Origin: CAZLPZ01 sp964561535
Lineage (GTDB): Bacteria > Pseudomonadota > Alphaproteobacteria > Micavibrionales > Micavibrionaceae
DNA: 53,401 nt
NCBI GenBank assembly: GCA_964561535.1
Contig: CAZLPZ010000006.1
Span: 1-53,401 of the forward strand
Reading direction: 5' to 3'
A program made the translations under genes and the position numbers. Positions 27,624 through 36,059 of the stretch are shown piece after piece; within the stretch, counting starts at the first letter, position 1; each line of letters starts with the position of its first letter. The notes beneath the pieces were generated by a model. It made no database searches and was not told the DNA's origin. It saw only the letters and a program-made list of their open reading frames with translations.

Positions 27624-28732
27624 TGAAACATACTCAATTTATTTTATTTTTCTATCTTATGCGCCAATATACCGTGTCCATTTTGGGCCTATTTCTTATA
27701 TTGATTTTGGTGATGGGTCTTTTTGATTCAATTGAATCATTAAGAATTTTAAGTAAAGTGGGGCAAGCTCGTTTTTCTATGATTCTTTATCTCGTTGGTC
27801 TTAAAGTTCCTGCAAATGTGTTGATCATCTCGACATTCGTGATTTTGTTTTCGGGGATGATGGTGATGGCAAATTTACAAAAACGACAAGAATTCTTGGT
27901 AATGCGGACGTCAGGTGCATCACTGTGGCAGATTTTAAGGCCGTTTTTTCTGGTGTCTTTTTTGTTCGGACTTTTGTTGGTGATGGGGGTTCATCCCTTG
28001 TCGACAAAGACAGAACATTTGTACGATCAATATGAACAGCAGATGTTAAAAAAGGGCTCGAGTACCGTGTCGTTATTAGAGCGGGGTCTGTGGTTACGTC
28101 AGGAACAAAGTGATGGACAAGGCGGATCTTATATTCTTCATGCTGAACGCGTTGCTTTACCCGATTGGACATTATCGCGGGTGATGGTGTTGTATTTTAA
28201 TAAAAACCATCAATTTATTGCGCGGGCGGATAGTGATCAGGCTTATTTATTAAAAGATTCATGGCAACTTAAAGATCCGGTGGTGTTGGGGCAATCGGGG
28301 GAAGTGCGATCGGATCTTGGATCTCAAAATTTAAAAACAAGCTTAACTCAGGCTGATTTGAATAACAGCTTTTTGTCATCTCATGCCGTGTCATTTTGGT
28401 CGATGCCCCGGTTTATTAAAACATTGCAAGAGACGGGTTTTCCAACCCTTCCCCTTCAGGTGAAATTTGGGGGTTTATTGATGTTACCATTTTTATGTGT
28501 CGCGTTGGTGATGATTGCGGCGATTGTATCCATTAGGCCCGTGCGCACCGGGGCGGCAGCGCGTCAAATTTTTGTGGGGGTTTTTGCAGGATTCTTTATT
28601 TTCTTTTTGAACAGTTTTTTGCAAGCCCTGGGGGCGTCGGGTCAAATCCCGGTTTGGTTGGCTGTGACAGCCCCTGTGTTATTAACGGCCTCTGTTGGGG
28701 GTATTGCCATTTTATCGTTTGAAGATCGATAA
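27623..28732 (+). CDS. lptG: LPS export ABC transporter permease LptG
   Basis: 369-aa partner of LptF with the same six-helix and jellyroll plan. The N-terminus YLMRQYTVSILGLFLILILV and the FSGMMVMANLQKRQEFLVMR TSGASLWQ coupling helix match LptG; the C-terminus has VRTGAAARQIFVGVFAGF and LGASGQIPVWLAVTAPVLL. The ATG at 27623 overlaps the last base of the lptF stop and is preferred over the TTG one codon upstream. GAGGGG in the end of lptF is the ribosome site. The HAD gene follows after 40 bases on the same strand. Confidence 0.93.
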   Translation: MKHTQFILFFYLMRQYTVSILGLFLILILVMGLFDSIESLRILSKVGQARFSMILYLVGLKVPANVLIISTFVILFSGMMVMANLQKRQEFLVMRTSGASLWQILRPFFLVSFLFGLLLVMGVHPLSTKTEHLYDQYEQQMLKKGSSTVSLLERGLWLRQEQSDGQGGSYILHAERVALPDWTLSRVMVLYFNKNHQFIARADSDQAYLLKDSWQLKDPVVLGQSGEVRSDLGSQNLKTSLTQADLNNSFLSSHAVSFWSMPRFIKTLQETGFPTLPLQVKFGGLLMLPFLCVALVMIAAIVSIRPVRTGAAARQIFVGVFAGFFIFFLNSFLQALGASGQIPVWLAVTAPVLLTASVGGIAILSFEDR

Positions 28733-28772
28733 GCATTATTATGGTGCTTGAAAATATTCTAAAGGTGATTTT

Positions 28773-29444
28773 ATGAACGGTTTAAATAAAGGATTAGTGT
28801 TTGATTTGGATAACACCCTGTACGAAACCCCTCAATCAGATTTCGGCTGGTGGGCGAATGCCTTTTGGGGCGCTTGTCAAGAATTTAAACTGCCGATTGA
28901 TTTTGAAACATGCTGTGCTAAAAAGAACGAAGGATTCAAGAAATATAGTAATGCAATACGCATCTTTCATTTAGAATATCATGTGAATGAACACGATTTT
29001 TTTGATTGTGTTGTACGGCATATGGATTTAACGGAAATTCAGCCTTGCGCCGTAACACAGAGTCTTTTTGAAAAAAATAAATCGCATCAAATGGGTATTT
29101 TAAGCAGTGGCGCACGTGCCTGGGCCGACCCTTTACTCTGCCATTTGAAATTAGATCACTTTTTTGACCCTCGTCATGTTTTGACCTATCACGATACAAA
29201 GGGGCATTTAAAGGCAACAAGTCCAGAACCATTCCAAATGATTGCAGAACGGATGATAAGGCCACTTAATGCCCTCGTGATGATTGAGGATTCATCCGAA
29301 AATCTGGTCATCGCACATGATCTGGGGATGAAAACTGTCTTGGTTACACATGGTAAAGTACAAAATACGACACCATCCCATATTGATTTTACGATCGATA
29401 AAGCGTATCACGTCTTTGACCTGATCGAACAAGGAGAACTTTAG
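28773..29444 (+). CDS. HAD-superfamily phosphatase, pyrimidine 5'-nucleotidase-like
   Basis: 223-aa cytoplasmic hydrolase. HAD motif I is DLDNTLY (residues 11-17, nucleophile Asp11), motif II is ILSSG, the motif III Lys is probably in KATSPEPF, and motif IV is MIEDSSENL. The helical cap (WWANAFWGACQEFKLPIDFE onward) fits the SDT1/pyrimidine-5'-nucleotidase group, but the substrate cannot be told. AAAGGTGA precedes the ATG. Its 3' end carries the AAGGAG site of the next gene, which starts at the base after the TAG, so the two are probably co-expressed. Confidence 0.88.
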   Translation: MNGLNKGLVFDLDNTLYETPQSDFGWWANAFWGACQEFKLPIDFETCCAKKNEGFKKYSNAIRIFHLEYHVNEHDFFDCVVRHMDLTEIQPCAVTQSLFEKNKSHQMGILSSGARAWADPLLCHLKLDHFFDPRHVLTYHDTKGHLKATSPEPFQMIAERMIRPLNALVMIEDSSENLVIAHDLGMKTVLVTHGKVQNTTPSHIDFTIDKAYHVFDLIEQGEL

Positions 29445-30056
29445 ATGTCAAGCCAAACCTGTCGTATGAATATCGTTACCCATACGCTCTCGGGCGTGAT
29501 CGCTGTTTTGTTGTTGACCATAGTTGGGCTGGTGGTAGGTACGGCTGTTACGCCCGCGCGGGCCGGCGGCGGGTTTACCGTATCCAGCCCAGATATCAAA
29601 GATGGTGGCGTGATGGGAGATGATTTTGTTTTTAATGGATTCGGATGTAATGGCAAAAATATTTCACCTGCATTAAATTGGTCGGGTGCCCCGGCGGGTA
29701 CCGAGAGCTTTGCGATCACGGCATTTGATCCTGATGCGCCAACGGGCAGTGGATGGTGGCATTGGACGATGTATAATCTGCCCAATAATTCAACCGGGGT
29801 GCCCACGGGTATGGGGTCGGGGGCAGTGCGTGTACCTAAACATGTGAGCCAGGGGTTAAACGATTTTGGAATAGAGAGTTACGGCGGTGCGTGCCCGCCA
29901 AAGGGCGATAAACCGCATCGTTATATCTTTACCGTTTATGCATTAAAGGTTGCGCGGTTTGATGTGCCCGACCGGGCGAGTCCCGCGATGATTGGATTTA
30001 ATATTAACGCCAACAAATTGGCCGAGGCCAGCATCACGGTGACGTACGGGCGGTAA
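29445..30056 (+). CDS. YbhB/YbcL-type PEBP (Raf kinase inhibitor-like) protein, exported
   Basis: 203-aa phosphatidylethanolamine-binding-protein fold. A signal peptide (GVIAVLLLTIVGLVVGTAVT, ending near ARAGG) directs it to the periplasm. The mature part has FTVSSPDIKDGG, NISPALNWSGAP, the ligand-site motif AFDPDAPTGSGWWHWTMYNL and GGACPPKGDKPHRYIFTVYA, all standard for bacterial PEBPs. These bind phosphorylated ligands; their role in bacteria is poorly defined. The ATG immediately follows the upstream TAG, with AAGGAG eight bases before it. Confidence 0.93.
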   Translation: MSSQTCRMNIVTHTLSGVIAVLLLTIVGLVVGTAVTPARAGGGFTVSSPDIKDGGVMGDDFVFNGFGCNGKNISPALNWSGAPAGTESFAITAFDPDAPTGSGWWHWTMYNLPNNSTGVPTGMGSGAVRVPKHVSQGLNDFGIESYGGACPPKGDKPHRYIFTVYALKVARFDVPDRASPAMIGFNINANKLAEASITVTYGR

Positions 30057-30109
30057 AAAACGGCCATCTCGGATAACAGTTTGGCTGTTTTCGGGATAAC
30101 CGTTTCTGG

Positions 30110-30865
30110 TTATGCCTTTTTCTCGGGTAAAGCAGCGGAGAGGACCATCATCATTTGGCGGCCTTCGAATTTCGGTTCCATCTCGACTTTGCAGAGTTCG
30201 GCCAGATCCGTTTTGATCCGACCCATTAAATCATAGGCGGCGGTTTTGTTTTCCATCTCACGGCCGCGGAAACGCATGGTGATTTTGACCTTGTCGCCAT
30301 CACCCAAAAATCCGCGGGCGGCTTTGATTTTGACGGCGTAATCATGGTCGCCAATCGCGGGGCGAAACTTCAGTTCTTTGACCTCGACGATCTTTTGATT
30401 TTTACGGGCTTCGGCCGCTTTTTTCTGTTGCTCATACCGATACTTGCCATAGTCCATTACTTTGCACACGGGCGGGTCGGCTTGAGGGGAGATTTCAACC
30501 AAATCCAATCCTGCTTCTTCGGCGCGGCGCAGGCCTTCCCGCGTGGTGGACAGGCCAATCATTTCGCCGTTTTCGTCGATTAATCGAATGCGGTCGTGCG
30601 TGATGGCATCGTTAATTCGTAAGCCCCCATTTTCGGTGTCGGGTTTTTTGTATCCTGACAATCGCGGGCGAAAGGCCGGACGTGCACCTGCGCCAGCGGC
30701 ACCGTCCCTGCTGTAGGATGATGGCGATGACGACCCACCGGGACGTGGCGTATATCCGCTTGGGCGGGGACCTGAAAATGAACCCGGTGTGCGGGGGCCC
30801 GATGATGATCCAGATGGGCGGGACGGGCCCGAAGGCCCAGATGAAGATGGCGGACGTGGTGGAAT
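30110..30865 (-). CDS. infC: translation initiation factor IF-3, AUU start, extended N-terminus
   Basis: 251 aa from an ATT codon at 30865-30863. IF-3 keeps 30S subunits free and proofreads start codons. The IF3-N domain begins GGLRINDAI at about residue 80 and includes GLDLVEISPQADPPVCKVMDYGK; the C domain has KELKFRPAIGDHDYAVKI and KFEGRQMMMVLSA. Before it lies an unusual ~80-residue Pro/Ser/Gly-rich segment that looks disordered. The ATT is chosen because AAGGAGAG lies 6 bases upstream and no ATG is suitably placed. AUU starts on infC are the classic autoregulatory device in E. coli. rpmI and rplT, the usual downstream genes, are absent. Confidence 0.95.
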   Translation of the reverse strand: MPPRPPSSSGPSGPSRPSGSSSGPRTPGSFSGPRPSGYTPRPGGSSSPSSYSRDGAAGAGARPAFRPRLSGYKKPDTENGGLRINDAITHDRIRLIDENGEMIGLSTTREGLRRAEEAGLDLVEISPQADPPVCKVMDYGKYRYEQQKKAAEARKNQKIVEVKELKFRPAIGDHDYAVKIKAARGFLGDGDKVKITMRFRGREMENKTAAYDLMGRIKTDLAELCKVEMEPKFEGRQMMMVLSAALPEKKA

Positions 30866-30879
30866 GGTAATCTCTCCTT
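30863..30879 (-). promoter_or_regulatory. infC: strong Shine-Dalgarno with AUU start codon of infC
   Basis: Reading the minus strand, AAGGAGAG is followed after ATTACC by ATT and then the Pro-rich reading frame. The only upstream in-frame alternative is TTG at 30886, which would place the Shine-Dalgarno inside the gene. In E. coli, IF-3 represses its own AUU-started mRNA. The same arrangement is inferred here. Confidence 0.75.
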
Positions 30880-30907
30880 GAATCAATTAAACAAAAACGG
30901 TAGATGC

Positions 30908-31004
30908 GTCATCCCCGCGCAGGCGGGGATCCAGTCCTTAAAAAGACAGCAGGTTTGCTGCTGATATTAATTTTTGCCAGATCCCCGCCTTCGCGGGGAT
31001 GACG
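30908..31004. repeat. three-hairpin dispersed element, copy 1
   Basis: Two outward-facing palindromes (30908-30932 and 30980-31004, cores ATCCCCGCgcAGGCGGGGAT and ATCCCCGCcttCGCGGGGAT) flank a central CAGCA/TGCTG hairpin. The outer units carry GTC and GAC at their outer ends, so the whole element is an inverted repeat. It lies between thrS and infC. A second full copy with the same plan is at 35548-35647, and single palindromes occur elsewhere. It resembles REP/BIME or MITE-type elements. Confidence 0.8.
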
Positions 31005-31024
31005 CCTGTTCCCATATCCCCTTA

Positions 31025-33007
31025 TTAATACGGTGCTTTTGCCGCGTTTGCAAGGTCTAAGATCGCGTCTGGCAACGTTTTCATCGTTTGATCGGCACCG
31101 CCCAAGGTCCGGATCGCGACCGTGTTTTCGGCCGCTTCACGCGCGCCGACCACAAACATCACCGGAACCTTCATTAAGCTGTGTTCCCGCACCTTATAAT
31201 TGATTTTTTCATTACGACAATCAATTTCGACCCGCAACCCCTTGGCCCGCAATTGTGCCACAATCCCGCGCGCATATTCATCGGCATCCGACGTAATGGT
31301 CGCAACCACCACTTGGGTCGGGGCCAACCACAGGGGCAATTTCCCGGCCGTATTTTCAATGATAATACCGACGAAACGTTCCATCCCGCCCAACACTGCG
31401 CGATGCAACATGACGGGACGGTGTTTCTGACCGTCCTCGCCGATAAAACTCGCGTCCAATCGTTCCGGCAAATTGAAATCTAACTGCAGCGTCCCCATGC
31501 CCCATTCGCGACCAATGGCATCGCGAATGATATAAGCAAGTTTAGGTCCATAAAACGCGCCATCGCCCGGAGAAATAGTGTACGCCATTCCCATCTGATC
31601 AAGCGCTTGTTTCAGGCCATTTTCCGCCTTGTCCCACAATTCATCCGACCCGATTCGTTTTTCGGGACGCGTCTCTAATTTTATGATGTAATTATCAAAG
31701 CCCAAATCTTTATAAACGGCCTGTGTCAGTTGGCAGAAGGCAATGCTTTCTTGCAAGATCTGATCTTCACGGCAGAAAATATGTGCGTCATCCTGCGTGA
31801 ATTGGCGCAATCGCATAATGCCATGCAACGCGCCATGGGCTTCGTTGCGGTGACAACACCCAAATTCCGCCATACGGATAGGCAGGTCGCGATACGATTT
31901 GATCCCTTGTTTAAAAATTTGAACATGCGCAGGGCAGTTCATGGGTTTTAACGCCATCAACGTTTCAACCTTTTTCCCCTTGAACGGATCAACGTCATCC
32001 GTGTTCGGGATCACATCGGGCACCACGAACATATTTTCGCGGTATTTATCCCAGTGGCCCGATGCCTGCCAAAAGCGCGAGTCCATCAATTGAGGTGTTT
32101 TCACTTCAACATAATCGGCGGCGTTCAACCGGCGACGAATATACGCCTCAAGTTGGTTATAAATCGTGAAGCCTTTCGGGTGCCAAAACACCGACCCCTG
32201 TGCTTCGTCTTGAAGGTGAAACAAATCCATCTCGCGGCCCAGTTTGCGGTGGTCGCGTTTTTCGGCTTCTTCGATTTGCGTTAAATGTGCGGCCAGTTCG
32301 GCGTCATTGCGCCACGCGGTGCCGTAAATGCGGGTCAGCATTTCGCGGTTTGAATCCCCGCGCCAATAGGCCCCCGCGACCTTCATCAATTTAAACGCAT
32401 GGCCCACATGTTTCGTGGTGGGCATGTGCGGCCCGCGGCACAGGTCAAGCCACCCGCCCTGGTCATAGACCGAAATGGGTGCGTCACCGGGCAGGTCGCG
32501 GATCAGTTCGGCTTTAAACAATTCGCCTTTTCCTTCGAAATATTTGATCGCGCGGTCACGGTCCCACACATCGCGGGTAAAGGGCGACGCGCGGTCGATG
32601 ATGTCATGCATTTTTTTCTCAATCGCGGCGAACTCATCGGGGGTAAATGGTTTTTCGGGTCGGTAAAAATCGTAATAAAATCCGTTTTCAATCGACGGGC
32701 CAATGGTGACCTGGGTGCCGGGGAATAAGGTTTGTACGGCCTCCGCCAATACGTGCGCGCAATCATGCCGGATGAGTTCAAGGCCCGCCGCTGAGTCGCG
32801 TTTGATAATGTCGATTTTGGCGTCGGCCATCAGGGGCACAGACAGGTCGGTTTCAACACCGTTCACGTTAATCGCAATCGCCGCCTTGCCCAATGACACG
32901 GCGATTTGTGTGGCGACGTCCTGGCCCGTGGTGCCCGATGGGTACGTGCGGACTGATCCATCGGGGAGGGTCAGGGCGATATTTTGTTGTACGGGCGCGG
33001 GGATCAT
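31025..33007 (-). CDS. thrS: threonine--tRNA ligase
   Basis: 660-aa class II synthetase. The N-terminal TGS domain begins LTLPDGSVRTYPSGTTG; the editing domain has the zinc/hydrolysis motif HDCAHVLAEAVQ (HxxxH-like) and GGWLDLCRGPHMPTT. The catalytic core shows LKPMNCPAHVQIFK, FGCCHRNEAHGALHG, RLRQFTQDDAHIFC and MLHRAVLGGMERF; the zinc ligands Cys, His and His that select threonine are all present. An anticodon-binding domain ends the protein. Length is typical. thrS upstream of infC is a widely conserved order. Confidence 0.98.
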   Translation of the reverse strand: MIPAPVQQNIALTLPDGSVRTYPSGTTGQDVATQIAVSLGKAAIAINVNGVETDLSVPLMADAKIDIIKRDSAAGLELIRHDCAHVLAEAVQTLFPGTQVTIGPSIENGFYYDFYRPEKPFTPDEFAAIEKKMHDIIDRASPFTRDVWDRDRAIKYFEGKGELFKAELIRDLPGDAPISVYDQGGWLDLCRGPHMPTTKHVGHAFKLMKVAGAYWRGDSNREMLTRIYGTAWRNDAELAAHLTQIEEAEKRDHRKLGREMDLFHLQDEAQGSVFWHPKGFTIYNQLEAYIRRRLNAADYVEVKTPQLMDSRFWQASGHWDKYRENMFVVPDVIPNTDDVDPFKGKKVETLMALKPMNCPAHVQIFKQGIKSYRDLPIRMAEFGCCHRNEAHGALHGIMRLRQFTQDDAHIFCREDQILQESIAFCQLTQAVYKDLGFDNYIIKLETRPEKRIGSDELWDKAENGLKQALDQMGMAYTISPGDGAFYGPKLAYIIRDAIGREWGMGTLQLDFNLPERLDASFIGEDGQKHRPVMLHRAVLGGMERFVGIIIENTAGKLPLWLAPTQVVVATITSDADEYARGIVAQLRAKGLRVEIDCRNEKINYKVREHSLMKVPVMFVVGAREAAENTVAIRTLGGADQTMKTLPDAILDLANAAKAPY

Positions 33008-33107
33008 TTTATTTTCCTTTTTTATTTTTTAAGTTTCTTAAATCCTCTCAGAATCAAAAAAGGGAATTTAAGAAGATTCATTACCAGATTCGTTTTGGCT
33101 TTAATAA

Positions 33108-33473
33108 TTACTTACCCTCAACAATCGTTTGAAACCCGCCATAGGTCATCCGTTTAAATTCAAATGGCATGTTATTTGGGTCACATCCTTCTTTCATCCG
33201 ATCATCTGCCATAACTTTGGCATTCACTGCATCTCGATGTGCGCGATCCTTAAAAACAATATAAGCGAACACAACCGTCTCGCCTTCTTTTGTGTGAATA
33301 GATTTTTCAAATGTCGTATTCCAATCCGACTCTTTCGAGTCTTCTAAAATACATTCTTTATAATCAAGTGCACCATGCTCCATCCAAATTTTTGCCCCTT
33401 TTTCGGCCAAAACACGATACGCATCAATATTTTCTTTTTTAAGGGGAATCACGAAACCATCAACGTAAGTCAT
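33108..33473 (-). CDS. DUF1428 family protein
   Basis: 121-aa cytoplasmic protein of the YbaA/DUF1428 group, a dimeric alpha-beta (ABM-like) fold of unknown function. Starts MTYVDGFVIPLKKENIDAYR and contains VVFAYIVFKDRAHRDAVNAK and a C-terminal PFEFKRMTYGGFQTIVE, all family-typical. AGGAG lies 6 bases before the ATG. It is transcribed toward thrS, with about 100 bases between. No operon partner is evident. Confidence 0.88.
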   Translation of the reverse strand: MTYVDGFVIPLKKENIDAYRVLAEKGAKIWMEHGALDYKECILEDSKESDWNTTFEKSIHTKEGETVVFAYIVFKDRAHRDAVNAKVMADDRMKEGCDPNNMPFEFKRMTYGGFQTIVEGK

Positions 33474-33509
33474 TTTAATCTCCTATGTTTGTAGCAGTAT
33501 TTACATAAC

Positions 33510-34249
33510 TTATAATTTAAAATTTTGCCAATCGCTGGGCGCGGCGGCCCGGCATCCGGCTTGAAGATACCCGCCGAAAGGATCCAGTACTTTGTGCCCC
33601 AATGCGATGATCTTGTCCATATCTCCGTTATAGGCCAACGCAAACGAGTGCTCGAAATCTTGGGCCAAGTCGGGGCATTCGGCGGTTAGCCGGCGAGCAA
33701 GGTGTTTGCCCGTGCCGATCCAGACCCGTTTTGTTCCAATTTTGGTCGGGGGTCGGATAAATCATCAAGTTCGCACGAGATAAAATAACGTTCCCGGTCA
33801 ATTCTGGCCGGATCCCACGCTGGTGGGCCGGCATTTATCAAGGATTGTGCGTATTGTTGTCGCGTGCGGGCAATATCCATATCTGGCCCGATGGGGATGC
33901 CTGTCGCCACCATGTGCACCATCGTTCCCGTTCCTTTTTTGATATCCTTATCAAAAAAATAATTTTGGGCTTGTTCGTTATGCACAAATAATTCAACCAG
34001 CCATCCTTGATGGATTATTGTATCGCGGTGAATGTCCGTAAAGTCATCGCCGTAAAGGATCGCGAGGTCAATGTCAGATGTCGCCGTACCTTGGCCGCGC
34101 GTGATCGACCCGGATATAAATGCGCACCGGGCGTTGGGGTGAAATGTTTTTAATACATCTTCGGCCACATCGCGGTAGGGGGGCCGGCCTGCCGTCATGA
34201 GAAGCGGTATATTTTGATTGTGAAGGTCTTTTGATTTGTTGTCGTTCAT
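33510..34249 (-). pseudogene. nucleotidyltransferase-domain gene with frameshift
   Basis: The frame from the ATG at 34249 encodes 187 aa with a minimal nucleotidyltransferase motif, GSITRGQGTATSDIDLAIL. It then loses coding character near 33750 and stops at 33686. In another frame a coding-like sequence continues: VWIGTGKHLARRLTAECPDL, then DFEHSFALAYNGDMDKIIAL and VLDPFGGYLQAGCRAAAP, stopping at 33510-33512. This matches the expected C-terminal half of this ~240-residue family. The shift lies at or near a run of five G (plus strand, 33748-33752). Restoring one G joins the two halves into about 246 aa. It is either a real inactivation, a phase-variable tract, or a sequencing error. Confidence 0.75.
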
Positions 34250-34298
34250 AGCCGTATTCTTTATTTTGTAATTATGTAAAATATTTAATTATTCACTT

Positions 34299-34325
34299 TG
34301 GATCCTCGCATTAGCGGGAATGACA
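34299..34325. repeat. degenerate dispersed palindrome
   Basis: GGATCCTCGCATTAGCGGGA followed by ATGAC is a mutated relative of the ATCCCCGC...GCGGGGATGAC element. It lies in the 286-base gap between the nucleotidyltransferase gene and the TPR gene. No gene or other convincing signal is seen in the rest of that gap. Confidence 0.5.
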
Positions 34326-34535
34326 ACGGGGGTAAATTATATTTTGGAAAAAACGTTCATGACCCCTTTAAGGGGTGGTGGTCGTGCGTGTGGATGTGAA
34401 AGACGACGTGAACATGGGGCAAGCCTAACACACCCGTTCGCCCCACAACAAGATATATTGATATTGACATATATAAAAATCAGGCATAAGTTCTGAAAAA
34501 TCCAACATCACGCCACACCCGACCCGGAGAGCCCG

Positions 34536-35546
34536 ATGTCAGACGCAGACGTTCTAACCGCCCCCAAATATACCAATGGGGCCAGCCAAGCCTTGTATGA
34601 TGCAGCACTCAAATGTGGCATAAATTCTAAATTCACGGCCGCGATCTCGGCACTCGACAAGCTTTATGAACACGAACCCCTCGATTTTTTTGGACATTTT
34701 TTATATGGGATATGCTGTGTTGAAAATGATCAGCCCCGTAAAGGTTTAGATCATTTGACCCAGGTCTTTAATGGCGGCCAACAAGATAATGTTACTGTTT
34801 TGTATTTTTTGGGCCGGGCCCACTTGCGTCTGAAGCAATCTGAATTGGCAAGAGCCTTTTTTGAAAAGGCTCTCGCTATCAATCAAGATCATAGTCCTAG
34901 TCTAGCCAATTTGGGACACATTTGTCTTAGGGCGGATCAGTTAGACGACGCAAAAAATTATTATTTGAAGGCCCTACAATCAGATGGCAAAGACAATCCC
35001 GGTATAATGGAGTCTCTTGCCAGCGTATATTATTGGCAAGGTGACCTGGGTCAAGCGATTGAGATAATGAAAAAAGTGATTAGATTGGCCCCCACTGCAC
35101 ACAATCATTCGTCTCTTGGGACTGCTTATATCAAAGCGGGTTTATACAAAGATGCCTTGGTACACAGTACTATGGGTTTGGTTTTGGATCCGTCAAATCC
35201 CATTTCTCAAGGGAATTACGCAGTCGTCCTTCAACGATTAGGTCAACCAAACGACCGCGTATTGCGCGAAATAGATAAAGCCTTAAAAATGAATCCGGAA
35301 AGGGCGGTATCACACATCCAAGCCGCCTGTACCTTAAATCGTATGGGCTTGTTCGATAAGGCCATTGCAACATATGATACAGGGATTAAACTGACCGGCG
35401 GGAATTTAAATGGCGTCAAATTCTATCTTTATCGGGCTTGGAATCATGCCATCCGTGACAATGAACCTGTTGGGTTCATTGCCGAACGTTTGGCCGCGTT
35501 GGGGGGGCCGGTCGCAGTGCCAGATTCGTCATCCCCGCTCCCCTAA
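34536..35546 (+). CDS. TPR-repeat protein
   Basis: 336-aa soluble protein made largely of tetratricopeptide repeats. Repeated helix pairs with the TPR pattern occur from about residue 35 to 300 (for example VLYFLGRAHLRLKQSELARA, SLANLGHICLRADQLDDAKN, ESLASVYYWQGDLGQAIEIM, SSLGTAYIKAGLYKDALVHS). Such scaffolds bind partner proteins; the partner is unknown. No signal peptide or catalytic domain is seen. The last residues (DSSSPLP) come from the beginning of a dispersed palindromic element (GTCATCCCCGC at 35528-35538), so the original C-terminus may have been replaced. Confidence 0.88.
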   Translation: MSDADVLTAPKYTNGASQALYDAALKCGINSKFTAAISALDKLYEHEPLDFFGHFLYGICCVENDQPRKGLDHLTQVFNGGQQDNVTVLYFLGRAHLRLKQSELARAFFEKALAINQDHSPSLANLGHICLRADQLDDAKNYYLKALQSDGKDNPGIMESLASVYYWQGDLGQAIEIMKKVIRLAPTAHNHSSLGTAYIKAGLYKDALVHSTMGLVLDPSNPISQGNYAVVLQRLGQPNDRVLREIDKALKMNPERAVSHIQAACTLNRMGLFDKAIATYDTGIKLTGGNLNGVKFYLYRAWNHAIRDNEPVGFIAERLAALGGPVAVPDSSSPLP

Positions 35547-35547
35547 C

Positions 35548-35647
35548 GTTATCCCCGCGTAGGCGGGGATCCGGCAAAAATAAATAAAGTTAGCAGTAAA
35601 GCTGCTGTCGTTTTGTGGGCTGGATCCCCGCCTGCGCGGGGATGACG
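35548..35647. repeat. three-hairpin dispersed element, copy 2
   Basis: Outer palindromes at 35548-35572 and 35622-35647 (ATCCCCGCgtAGGCGGGGAT and ATCCCCGCctGCGCGGGGAT) enclose an AGCAG/CTGCT hairpin, repeating the plan of the element at 30908-31004 with similar spacing. A partial extra copy (35528-35538) lies inside the end of the TPR gene. It sits between convergent TPR and csaA genes. Confidence 0.8.
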
Positions 35648-35672
35648 ATTATTCTGATTGTGAAAATTTTTC

Positions 35673-36017
35673 TTAAAACATTCTCACGCCGTTTTCGACG
35701 CGCTGGTCGATGTTGATCAACACCACCGCGCCGTTGTCATCCGGGAAGCCCAGGGTTAACACTTGCGACTTTATTGGTCCGATTTGTTTTTCGGGGAAAT
35801 TCACCACGGCCGCGACTTGTCGCCCCACCAATTGTTCGGGGGTGTAATGCACCGTAATTTGGGCCGAACTTTTTTTGATCCCTATCTCAGGCCCAAAATC
35901 AATCATTAAAATATAGGCTGGGCGGCGGGCCTCTTTAAAAATTTCGGCGGATATAATCGTGCCCACGCGAATATCCACGCGGAGGAATTCTTCGTAGGTG
36001 AGGGAAGATGTGGTCAT
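35673..36017 (-). CDS. csaA: CsaA-type tRNA-binding protein
   Basis: 114-aa OB-fold protein homologous to the C-terminal tRNA-binding domain of MetRS and Trbp111, described as an export-related chaperone in Bacillus. The motifs FLRVDIRVGTIISAE, AYILMIDFGPEIGIKKSSAQ, VAAVVNFPEKQIGPIKSQVL and the C-terminal GVRMF are all family-typical. Length is normal. It follows hslO on the same strand after 103 bases that contain a hairpin-rich repeat, so joint transcription is uncertain. Confidence 0.93.
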   Translation of the reverse strand: MTTSSLTYEEFLRVDIRVGTIISAEIFKEARRPAYILMIDFGPEIGIKKSSAQITVHYTPEQLVGRQVAAVVNFPEKQIGPIKSQVLTLGFPDDNGAVVLINIDQRVENGVRMF

Positions 36018-36059
36018 GATCGAAACTCTTTTTTATGATTGGTAAAAATCACCCCCTCC

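Noticed and set aside
33628..33834. 68-codon frame overlapping the broken nucleotidyltransferase
   Set aside because: It is the third frame at the frameshift; neither half of the family is encoded in it.
30908..35647. CRISPR array
   Set aside because: The repeated palindromes are dispersed, differ in sequence and orientation, and are not separated by uniform spacers; no cas genes are present.
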